Part shown: positions 12,195-22,820 of the stretch, in pieces
How the letters are laid out: every line of letters starts with the position of its first letter
Numbering within the stretch: position 1 is the stretch's first letter
NCBI GenBank assembly: GCA_027943335.1
Contig: BSBK01001577.1
Coordinates: forward strand, 188,501-252,500
Direction of reading: 5' to 3'
DNA length: 64,000 nucleotides
From: Chamaecyparis obtusa
Taxonomy: Eukaryota > Streptophyta > Pinopsida > Cupressales > Cupressaceae
Notes under the pieces: model-generated
Databases searched by the model: none
What the model was told of the DNA's origin: nothing
The model's input: only the letters and a program-made list of their open reading frames with translations
Translations under genes and position numbers: made by a program

Positions 12195-12362
12195 AGTTTA
12201 GAGATTTTTCAAAGCATACATAGCATAATTCACATATTGTTGACATACAGTAAGATCCCAGTTCAACATTAACTTCCACACATAAACCCAAGCCAAAACC
12301 AACTTCTAAACAAGCCTTCCATAAACACCATGTACAAAAAACCTAAAATCTTCCAAAAAAAC

Positions 12363-12700
12363 CTAACCCAGAGCAGTAGGAAACTTGGTAACAACCTTAC
12401 TTCCTTCAGAAGCAGCATGCCTAGCCAGCTCTCCAGGCAGAACAAACTTGACAACAATCTCAATTTCTCTGGAGGAAAGTGTCATGATCTTGTTATATTT
12501 TAGTAGAGAAGCAGCCTCAAGAGTAATCTTATCAAAAATATCAATCATGAAGCTCTCCATGATATCCATGGCAACACTGGATATTCCCTTGGAGGGATGC
12601 ACTTGTTTCATAACCTTTTGTAACTTCTTACACTTCTCTTCCTCTTCTTTTTATTATTCTCTTCCTTTTTAACATCACTTTCTTTTCTTTTCTCAGCTTT
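12363..12700 (-). pseudogene. histone H2B pseudogene
   Basis: H2B pairs with H2A in the nucleosome core. Reading leftwards from 12611, the protein shows the H2B core: [47 protein letters not shown] and [10 protein letters not shown], ending at 12363. Plant H2B is normally about 140-150 residues. Upstream, a Lys-rich tail is visible in another frame ([12 protein letters not shown], about 12618-12655). It is joined to the core by a deletion that removes the IYIF part of helix 1 and shifts the frame. The gene is therefore broken at the tail-to-core junction, although the histone fold C-terminal part is well preserved. About 170 bp of its 3' flank (12195-12362) is repeated at 14150. Confidence 0.85.
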
Positions 12701-13849
12701 TGAGAATCCTTTACTTCATTCTCTCCTTTCATACCATCTTGATGCAGAGCCCTCCACTATCACCTTAAATAGGCCAACTCAACTTGAGGATTCAACAAGT
12801 AACTTGGAATCAACTCAAGGAATCAGTCCTATTCAAAGATCAAATGGAGTTCTCTAACTTTTTAAGTCACTTCCACAACCACACTCATGAGTTCACTATC
12901 ACTTTTCTTTGTTCCAATCTCTCTAGGCACCAATACCCTCCTAGGCCGCTTAGTGCACCTAGTGCCTCCAACACACCAAAAATGAAATGAAATTTCTTAC
13001 CTTGATCCCAATGCTATGGATCATCTTAAAATGGTACATTAGACATGTTCAAACTCTCCTTTCACTCCTATCCACTCATCTTTCACCATTCTTCCACTAT
13101 AGCCTTCCAGACTTGCCTAGTAGCCCTACCAAAACTGAAATCAGTGTTTTTCTCCCAAACTTCCAAAACAACCTATTGATGTTTTTACACTTTTGAGTAC
13201 CCTTTTCAGAGTTCCTTAGTTGATATCAATCTTAGACTTTAACTCTTTCACTGGTGTAGACTTCCTTTTTTAAGTGCTCTTCTCCCAAGCCTAATTAGCC
13301 CCTCCTAACAAAGAAACCCTATCACCCACTTACTTCCAGGGTTCCATGACCAAAAATAGTCTTTTATTATGATCCTAAACCAATGATTTTCCACTTTTCA
13401 AGAATAGACAACAAGTTTTAAACACCCAACTATAAAACCCTCTATTTAAGGCCTTCACACATGTGGCTTCTCCAATCTAACACCTCCACACACTTCCCAA
13501 TAAAAATAAGGGTTTAAACACCATTAAAAAAACATAATATGACCAGCCAAGTCATAAAATATGGCCCTCCAATGGATGAATCTCTCAGACCATGACTGGT
13601 CCCAACACTAGTAACCCCCAATCAGCACTTTACTCTCCATGTTTGTGGTCTCTCCTCCACAATACCTACCCATCCCTACATTTAAAATTCTATACAAGGA
13701 TTATATAAATTTTATGACTCCTCCCACCAATCACATTAACCACAGGGGGTGGGGGAGTCAATCCATTCATTAAACTTTCAAAATAAATAAAGTGTTGTTT
13801 GCAAAATCCCTATTCAGGACAATCAATAATAACTTGGATTTACTATTCC
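12701..13849. other. intergenic DNA
   Basis: AT-rich and pyrimidine-rich on the + strand. Only short, uncorroborated ORFs occur. I see nothing I can name. Confidence 0.45.
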
Positions 13850-14149
13850 AAAATGTCACAAAATACTTCTAGTGAATCCAAATTTAGTTTTTATAAAGAT
13901 GAGATGTTAGTGAATGACTTCTTCCTAATACTACTCTTCCACAAGATCCATATTTCAACCCTTTTGTGGATCTGCAGGCTCAATCGCAAGCCCACAGGAT
14001 TGGCCAAGAGAAAATTGTGATTGTATATCAACTAATTACAAACTATTCATTTGAGGAGAAAATATTGCAATGATCAAGAAGAAAATTGGCTATGGAAAAT
14101 CTAGTTATGAATTCTGTTAAGAATGAAACTATTAAGGAATTACATGATA
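13850..14149 (+). repeat. upstream partial copy of the 15.0-15.3 kb sequence
   Basis: Matches 15010-15285 with several indels, for example the shared phrases CTTCTAGTGAATCCAAATTT, CCCACAGGATTGGCCAAGAG and ATTGGCTATGGAAAATCTAG. It breaks off at 14150, exactly where the H2B-derived segment begins. Confidence 0.8.
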
Positions 14150-14382
14150 TAGTTCAGAGATTTTTCACAGCATACATAGCATAATTCATATATTCTTTAC
14201 ATACACTAAGATCCCAGTTCAACATTAACTTCCACATAAACCCAAGACAAAACCAACTTCTAAACAATCCTACCATAAAAACCACATACAAAAAACCTAA
14301 AATCTTCCAACAAAACCTAACCCAAAGTAGTAGGAAACTTGGTAAAAACCTTACTTCCTTCATTCTCTCCTTTCATACCATC
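14150..14382 (-). pseudogene. internally deleted second copy of the H2B pseudogene
   Basis: Positions 14150-14361 match 12195-12408 at high identity (3' flank plus the last codons, EGSKVFTKFPTTLG). Positions 14362-14382 match 12718-12738. The roughly 310 bp between (12409-12718), holding almost all of H2B, is missing. The joint lies at a five-base CTTCA that is present at both edges in the first copy, a typical microhomology deletion. The remaining ORF is a chimera of the H2B end and flanking DNA. Confidence 0.8.
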
Positions 14383-15009
14383 TGCTTTAAGACCCAAAAC
14401 CCCATAGAAACTAGGGCTCACCCAATGTCTTGTCTCCCAGCACCATAGAAACAAAACCAAAGTTGATTCACCATCATTTGACCATCCTATGATGGATTCA
14501 TGCATAAAATACCCCCTCCAAAGGCTAGAACATCTAATGCTCTGGGAGGAAGATTATAATTTCCATATTTCCACAAGGCTTGAAATATTTTCATTGTTAT
14601 CGCTCTCCACCTCCGCTCTCTCAATTTAGTCCTCTCCCTCCCTGCTACACTTAGCTTAGCCATCCTTACCTACTCTTTAACAAATATTCTCCAAAATTTG
14701 TATACAAAGGCATCCTACAGGAAAAAATGAAAAGTTTCCCAGAGAATATATCCTATAGCTTTTGACCAATTGAGGAAGCAAAAAATAAGTGAATAAGCAA
14801 TTGGCTACCAGCCACAAAGAAATTACAAGACTTTGAAAAAAAAAAATTCTTTCTTGATGCTGAACTCATTTGATGTGGTTGTATATGATATGTACGCTGT
14901 ACTTTACAAAGTGTTTTGTGATTATCTAATTTCAACTTATTATATGATGCAACCGAGTGTCGACATAGTCATTATATATGGTATGTTTTACTATTTTTTT
15001 TGAGAACTA
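14383..15009. other. intergenic DNA
   Basis: No gene is seen. Contains a poly-A/T-rich stretch near 14830-14850. Confidence 0.4.
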
Positions 15010-15191
15010 ATGCTTCTAGTGAATCCAAATTTGAATATTTGAGAGCCCACAGATCCAGATTTCAACCCTTTTTTTCTTCCTAATACTACTCTTCCGGATC
15101 TAGATCCAGATTGCGAGCCCACAGGATTGGCCAAGAGAAAACTATGACTGTATATCAACTGACTACAAAATGATCAGTTGAGGACAAAATA

Positions 15192-15848
15192 TTGCAACGA
15201 TCAAGAAGAAAATTGGCTATGGAAAATCTAGTTATGAATTCTATTAAGAATGAAACTATTAAGGAATTGCATGATATATTACTCAATGGTGCAAGGAATA
15301 TTCTTGATGAACATGGGATTGCAGCTACATCTATTCAATATATAGAGGAAGATATAGAAAATATTCTTAATAGAGATATTAATGTGAGAGAAAAGGACAT
15401 TTCAGAAGAAAATGGTTATCTTGGTGCCATCCAAGGTATGCCAATTACTTAGGATGAAGAGACAAAGCCCACAATTAATGGGAAAGAGTGGGAAGAGCTT
15501 CTTGGACCCATGATAGAAGTTACAGATAAGGAGGAAGAGCTAGGAAGGGGAAAGTGGCAAAGGAAAGAAGTAAGATATGTGTGTGACCCTATGTCAGATG
15601 ATGACGATGATTACTCACCATCTACTAGTAGCTCAAGTAGTGACAAAATCTCTTCAGTGCACATGTACACTAACAACAAAAATTCAGATAGAGAAGTAAC
15701 AAGTGTTGTGGAATTATCCATAGAGCAATGTGAAATGAAGGCTCAAATTGGTTCATTAGTAGGCAAAGAATTTGGTCATGCATTTCATTCTAGCACCACA
15801 AATATTTCTATTAGAAATGCCTATTCATCAATGGCCTTGCATTTATAG
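15192..15848 (+). pseudogene. hypothetical protein, one in-frame stop
   Basis: I do not recognise the family. The frame from 15192 runs about 218 codons to the TAG at 15846 and is interrupted by a single TAG at 15450. The product is acidic, with a Ser/Asp-rich middle (SDDDDDYSPSTSSSSSDK, about 15594-15647). The first 90 or so bases are duplicated at 14090-14149 with a few substitutions, so the copy here is the longer one. There is no signal peptide or membrane segment. The usual start is uncertain because codons extend upstream in the duplicated part. Confidence 0.4.
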
Positions 15849-15880
15849 GACTTGGGCATTATCCTTGAAATGTAAGTTCA

Positions 15881-16282
15881 TTGCCACCTTTGGCAAGACA
15901 GTCTCACTCCTCATTTTACAACAAAGGGAAGTCATCTATGGTCCAAGGTTTTAATTCAGCTGAAAAGTGGAGAGCTTCTCAAGGTACTGATCTCTTTTGT
16001 AGAGAAGTTCCTTCTTCATCTCAAGGTTCTCATTTAGGTGACGAACTCCTTCGAGGTCCACAAATAGATCCATTAATTGGTAAAAGGGTAGATGCAATTT
16101 TGGAAAGAGTATCCCAATTGAAGAGTAATGGAAATTCTAGTGAGCATAAAGTTATTGCAAATAGAATGGGTGTATCTCCTCCACTAAAAAATATAACTTT
16201 CCAAAGACTTGAGTTTAAATGGAGACTATTTGTTCCCAAACATGCCCCAGTCGAGCAGATGAACCGGATGTTGCTTGAGTAA
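15881..16282 (+). CDS. hypothetical protein, possible continuation of the preceding ORF
   Basis: An open frame of 133 codons, 32 bases beyond the previous stop and in a different frame. A one- or two-base shift or a short intron could join the two; I see no clear splice pair. The composition is ordinary for a soluble protein (RGPQIDPLIGKRVDAILER, RLEFKWRLFVPK). No family is recognised. It ends about 135 bp before the satellite array. Confidence 0.4.
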   Translation: MPPLARQSHSSFYNKGKSSMVQGFNSAEKWRASQGTDLFCREVPSSSQGSHLGDELLRGPQIDPLIGKRVDAILERVSQLKSNGNSSEHKVIANRMGVSPPLKNITFQRLEFKWRLFVPKHAPVEQMNRMLLE

Positions 16283-16417
16283 AGAAGATAGTGGTTTATT
16301 AATGCATTTGCATTATCCCACTTGCTATCAGTTACTACTTTTTGAGTAGCTTGCTAGCTACTTCTATGTGAGATTTCTATAAAATATAATGTCCTCATGC
16401 AAGTACATGCCATAGAC

Positions 16418-19400
16418 AATCATTCCAACCCCGCCGACGACTCCGTGCTGAAGTGTCCCTCAAGGTCCCTTAAGCATGGAATTGATGATATTTGTGGGGT
16501 CATATCTCATAGCTTGTGTGAGGTAGAATCAATCTATTAGGTGATACAAGATTGTGTTACTGGGGCCTACAAAAGCCTATCTCAGTTTTGAGAGATTCAA
16601 CTTCATTTAAAATTGGCAACACATTCTCAGTTGGTGTCAGAACTCAAGGCGTTCCTCAGCTGAAATGACCAACATTGTGTATCTTTCCAACCGTCGGTTG
16701 TAGCATCTAACCATCAGTTCCAATAGCTCTAGATGGCTGGGTAAATGCTAGTAGAAACCTTGTTCGGCACCCACAGTCATTCGAACCCCGCCGATGACTC
16801 CGTGCTGAAGTGTCCCTCAAGGTCCCTTAAGCATGGAATCGACCATCTTTGTGGGGTCATATATCATAGCTTGTGTGAGGTAGAATCGATCTGTCAGGTG
16901 ATACGGGACCATGTTGTTAGGGCCTACACAATCTTGTCTCAGTTTTGAGAGATTCAACTTCATTTAAAATCAGCAACACATTCTCAGTCGGTGTCAAAAC
17001 TCAAGGTGTTCCTCAGCTGAAATGGCCAACATTGCGTATCTTTCCAACCATCGGTCGTAGCATCGAACCATCAATTCCAATAGCTCCAAATGGCTGGGTA
17101 AAACTAGTGGCAACCTCATTCGGCACCCACAGTCATTTGATCGCCACCGATGACTCTGTGCTGAAGTGTCCCTCAAGGTCCCTTAAGCATGGAATCGGTG
17201 ATCTTTCTGGGATCATATCTCACAGCTCATGTGAGGTAGAATTGATCTATTAGGTGATATAGGACCATGTTGTCGAGGCCTACAAAATCCTATCTCAATT
17301 TTGAGAGATTCAACTACGTTTAAAATCGACAACACATTCTCAATCGGTGTCAAAACTCAAGGTGTTCCTCAGCTGAAATGGCCAACATTGCGTATCTTTC
17401 CAACCATCAGTCGTAGCATCAAAATGTTAGTTCCAAAAACTCTAGATGGTTGGGTAAATACTAGTGGAAACCTCATTCGGCACCCACAGTCATTTGATCC
17501 CCACCGACGACTCCATGCTAAAGTGTCCCTCAAGGTCCCTTAAGCATGAAATCAACAATCTTTGCAGGGTCATATCTCAGAGCTTGTGTGAGGTAGAATT
17601 GATCTGTTAGGTGCTACAAGACCATGTTGCCAGGGCCTACAAAAACTTGTCTCAGTTTTTAGAGATTCAACTTCTTTTAAGTTTAGCAACACATTCTCGG
17701 TCGGTGTTAGAACTCAAAGTGTTCCTCAACTAAAATGGCCAATGTTGCGTATCTTTCTAACCGTCAGTTGTAGCATCAAACCGTCAGTTCCACAGCCCTG
17801 GATGGCTGGGTAAAGGCTAGTGACAACCTCATTCAGCACCCATAGTCATTTGATCCCCACCGATGACTCCGTGCTGAAGTGTCCCTCAAGGTCCCTTAAG
17901 CACTAAATGGGTGATCTTTGTGGGGTCATATCTCGGAGCTCGTTTGAGGTATAATCAATCTATTAGGTGCTATCGGACCATGTTACTATGGCCTACAAAA
18001 GCCTATCTCAGTTTTTAGAGATTCAACTTCTTTTAAGTTCGGCAACACATTCTCAGTCAGTGTCAGAACTCAAAGTGTTCCTCAGCTGAAACGGCCAACA
18101 TTGCATATCTTTCCAATCATCAGTCGTAGCATCAAACCATCAGTTCCAATAGCTTCGGATGGCCAAGTAAATGCTAGTGGAAACCTCATTTGGCACCCAC
18201 AGTCATTCGATCCCCATCGACGACTCCATGCTGAAGTGTCCCTCAAGGTCCCTTAAGCATGAAATCAGCGATCTTTGTGGGGTCATATCTCGGAGCTCAT
18301 GTGAGGTAGAATCGATGTGTCAGGTGCTATGAGACCATGTTGTTAGGTTCTAAAAAAGCCTATCTCATTTTTTAGAGATTCAACTTCTTTTAAATTCGGC
18401 AACACATTCTCGGTCAGTGTTAGAACTCAAAGTGTTCCTCAGCTGAAACGGTCAACGTTGCGTATCTTTCTAACCGTCAGTCGTAGCATCGAACTGTCAG
18501 TTCCAACAGCTTCAAATGGCTGGGTAAACACTAGTGGCATCCTTTTTTGGCACCCACAATCATTTGATCCCCGCCGATGACTCCGTGCTGAAGTGTCCCT
18601 CAAGGTCCCTTAAGCATGAAATTAGTGATCTTTGCGGGGTCATATCTCGAAGCTCATGTGACGTAGAATCAATCCAATAGGTGCTAGGAGACCGTATTGC
18701 TAGGGCCTACAAAAGCCTATCTCAGTTTTTAGATATTCAACTTATTTTAAATTTGGCAACACATTCTCGGTCGGTGTCAGAACTCAAAGTGTTCCTCAGC
18801 TAAAATGACCAACATTGCATATCTTTCCAACCATCGGTCATAGCATTAAACCATCAATTACAATATCTCTGAATGGTAGGGTAAACACTAGTGACAACCT
18901 TTTTTTCCATGCACAGTCATTCGAACGCTACTGACAACTCAGTGTTGAAGTGTCCCTCAAGGTCCGTTAAGCATGAAATCATCAATCTTTGCGGGGTCAT
19001 ATCTCAGAGCTTGTGTGAGGTAGAATCGATATGTTAGGTGCTACAAGACCATGCTGCCGGGGCCTACAAAAGCCTGTCTCAGTTTTTAGATATTTAATTT
19101 CTTTTAAATTCGGCAACACATTCTTAGTCGGTATCAAAATTCAAAGTGTTCCTCAGCTGAAACGACCAATGTTGTGTATCTTTCAAACCATCGGTTGTAG
19201 CATCGAACTGTCTATTCCAATAGCTCCAGATGGTTGGGTAAATGCTAGAGGCAACCTCATTCACCATGCACAGTCATTCGAACGCCACCGATGACTCTGT
19301 GCTTAAGTGTCCCTCAAGGTCCCTTAAGCATGAAATCATCGATCTTTGTGGGGTCATATCTTAGAGCTCGTGCAAGGTAGAAAAAATTTGTTAGGTGCTA

Positions 19401-21086
19401 CGAGACCGTGTTGCCAGGGCCTACAAAAGCCTATCTCATTTTTTAGAGATTCAACTTCTTTTAAATTCAGCAACACATTCTCGGTCAGTGTCAAAACTCA
19501 AAATGTTCCTCAACTAAAATGGCCAATGTTGCGTATCTTTGAAACCGTCAGTTGTAGCATCAAATCGTCAGTTCCAATAGCTCCGAATAGCTAGGGAAAT
19601 GCTAGTGGCAACCTCATTCACCACACATAGTTGTTTGAACACCGCTGATGACTCCATGGTGAAGTGTCCCTCAATGTCCCTTAAGCATGAAATTGATGAT
19701 CTTTTTGGGGTCATATCTTAGAGCTTGTGCAAGGTAGAATCGATCCATCAGGTGCTAAAGGACTATGTTGCTGAGGCCTACAAAATCCTATCTCAGTTTT
19801 TAGAGATTCAAATTCTTTTAAATTTGGCAACACGTTCTCGGTCGCTGTCAGAACTCAAAGTGTTCCTTAGCTGAAACGGCTAATGTTCCGTATCTTTCAA
19901 ACCGTCAATTGTAGCATCAAACCATCTATTCTAATAGCTCCAAATGGCCAGGTAAACACTAATGGAAACCTCATTCACCACACATAGTCATTCAAACACC
20001 ACCGATGACTTTGTGCTGAAGTGTCCCTGAAGGTCCCTTAAGCATGAAATCGATGATCTTTGTGGGGTCATATCTTAGAGCTCATGTGAGGTAGAATCAA
20101 ACCATTAGGTGATATAAGACCATGTTGCTAGGGCCTACAAAAGCCTATCTTAGTTTTTAGAGACTCAACTTATTTTAAATTCAAAAACACATTCTCGGTC
20201 GATGTCAAAACTCAAAGTGTTCCTCAGCTGAAATGGCCAATGTTGCATATCTTTCAAATCGTCGGTCGTAGCATCAAACCGTTAGTTCCAACAGCTCCAA
20301 ATGGCTGGGTAAACACTAGTGGGAACCTCATTCACCATGCACAGTTGTTCGAACCCCGCCGACGACTCCGTGCTAAAGTGTCCCTCAAGGTCCCTTAAGT
20401 ATAAAATTGATGATCTTTGTGGGGTCATATCTCGGAGCTCGTGCGATGTAGAATCAATCCGTCAGGTGCTACAAGACCGTCTTGCTAGGGCCTACAAAAT
20501 CCTATCTCATTTTTTAGAGATTCAACTTATTTTAAATTTGGAAACACATTCTCAGTCAGTGTCAGAACTCATAGTGTTCCTCAGTTGAAATGACCAACAT
20601 TGCATATCTTTTAAACTATCAGTCATAGCATCAAACCCTCTATTCCAATAGCTCTGAGTGGCCGGGAAAACACTAGTGGCAACCTCATTCACCACACATA
20701 GTCATTCGAACTCCACCGATGACTTCGTGCTGAAGTGTCCCTCAAGGTCTCTTAAGCATGAAATCTATGATCTTTGTGGGGTCATATCTTGGAGCTTGTG
20801 CAAGGTAGAATCTATCCATCAGGTGCTACAAGACCATGTTGTCGGGACCTACAAAAGCCTCTCTTAGTTTTCAGAGATTCAACTTCTTTTAAATTCGGCA
20901 ACACATTCTCGGTTGGTGTCAGAACTCAAAGTGTTCACCAGCTGAAACGACTAACATTGTGTATTTTTCAAACCATCGGTTGTAGCATCAAACCGTTTGT
21001 TCCAACAAATTTGAATGGTCAGATAAATGCTACTAACAACCTTTTTTGGCACACATAGTCATTTGAATGACACCGATGACTCCAGG
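16418..21086. repeat. tandem satellite array, 13 copies of a 356-357 bp unit
   Basis: The marker GTGTCCCTCAAGGTCCCTTA, or close variants, occurs at 16453, 16810, 17166, 17523, 17879, 18236, 18593, 18950, 19307, 19664, 20021, 20378 and 20735. The spacing is 357 throughout except for two steps of 356. Units differ by many substitutions, often CG against TG or CA, yet almost never in length. Copies 1-3 have a TTTTGAGAG variant and later copies TTTTTAGAG. A GGCACCCACAG junction marks copies 2-7, and CACCATGCACAG or CACCACACATAG marks most of the rest. The array stops inside a unit at about 21086. Small ORFs inside it are by-products. Confidence 0.95.
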
Positions 21087-22820
21087 GTGAGCAGTAGGAT
21101 GAGTGTAAATATGTATTCTAGTGTTTGTCATTAACAATTAGTCAGTTAGGGGACAATTAGAAGTTAGTTTGTAAAAGCATAAGGTTGCACATCCACATCT
21201 ATCGTAGTAATCTTATTAATAAAAGAACTCTTGCCAACATTAGGGTACCCCAAGAATCCTTATATTATGTAATGTCCCCGATTTAGCAAGTACCTGTGCT
21301 TGCTATTGTCAGTTCATTAATGTAATTCCCATGAGCTAATGGAATGTTTAGGGGATCTCTGTGTGCACTTACTATTTATAGTAAGTTAGTTAGTGGCTCC
21401 TATTTTAGGCAAGGTAGTTGGATTTCGGTTTGATCTTCATTCTTCTTCAGTTGGATTCATAATGTGCATCCGTCTTCATATCTTATACAATTAGGCTTGG
21501 CTTAATTTATTATCATGTTACTTTATGTTCTAATTAAAAAGTGTGTGCTTGACGCTTCAAGGCACTTAAGTGAGAAGTGTGTATTTGAAGCTAGATTTTG
21601 GTGTGATGAAGAAGATTGAAGTTTTTGCTTAAAAAGCCTTCGACTTGCAAAAATGGATTTCATTGATTATGTTATATTTTGATGAAATGGAGAATTCTAT
21701 AATGGTTTGAAATGCTAAAGAGAATAGGGTTTAATTGCCAAGAAGAACGTTCATTCTTCCAGGCATTATGTTGTGAGATGGAGTCTTGTGCCATCGAATA
21801 ATGCTAAGAATGCCATTGAGTTTTGAAAGTGGTGGGCAGCTAGCAAATCTGGGTGCATTTCTGGTAGTGCTGTGAATTAATGGTAGGAGGTTTTTTGTTT
21901 GAATGTTTTAATACAGAGACTGTGGTGACTAGACTTAATTATCATAACTACAGGGTCTTTCAATTCTCTGCTAGGCATAAGTCTTCTGCAAACAGTTCTT
22001 CCCAGCAGGCCCAGGTTTGATAACATTATCAGGTGTGTGAGTTGATGCTTTGCTATTACATTCCAACAGTCGCAAATTCAATAATAGAAGTTGCGTGAGC
22101 AATTTCAGCTAGAGATTATACTTTCAGTCATAGCAGATGAAATAATAGGTGCATGAATGTTATTTTAATTTGAGGAGATTATGAAATATTAGAAATTATA
22201 ATAATGAACATGGAGTTTCAATTTATCGAATGTATTGAAATTTAAATGAAGAATTTTCAACCAAGCTATAAATAAATTGTTGAAGCATTAGTATCCGGAT
22301 TTGTCAGAATTTCTTTAAAAAATTATCATTGCAAGAACAAGAGCCACTTAGGCTTCTTACATATTATATTTATACATTTATGCATTCATTTCATTACTTT
22401 TTTTATTATTACAGTTAAGGAATTGACTCTTATTGAGGACAGTGACAGGTATTTTTAGCACAGTTAGCAAGTTAAACATACAAGCATAACTATAAGGCAT
22501 GGGAAATTTACAAAGCAAAGACATGAACATAAACATAATTTAGTATACATCAATACACCAAACACATGAATTTCATACCTAAAACATAAAAAATATATAT
22601 TCATAGGGCATGAAGTCAAATATATATCTGCAATAATGTCATACATTGAATATATTCAATACAGTAAAACTGGCTTCTTCAAAGCCAAATGGATGTACAA
22701 CGTATCACTGATACAATATACAAAAAATATGTCCACTAATGCCATATAGGCATACAATCCATATCCCTAATCTAGTCCTTTCCTCCTAGGGGAAGAAAAC
22801 AAATCCCAAGCTATCTTCGA
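21087..22820. other. intergenic DNA right of the satellite
   Basis: No gene is seen. The first 200 bases resemble the promoter-distal end of an LTR (AATAAAAGAACTC near 21218), but I found no partner copy. The stretch 22370-22780 is AT-rich. Confidence 0.4.

Noticed and set aside
16745..21058. Several 65-100-codon ORFs in the satellite
   Set aside because: They repeat with the 357-bp unit, are broken at random and have no conserved frame across units.
21200..21300. Solo LTR right of the satellite
   Set aside because: LTR-like wording but no TG...CA borders, partner or target duplication seen.
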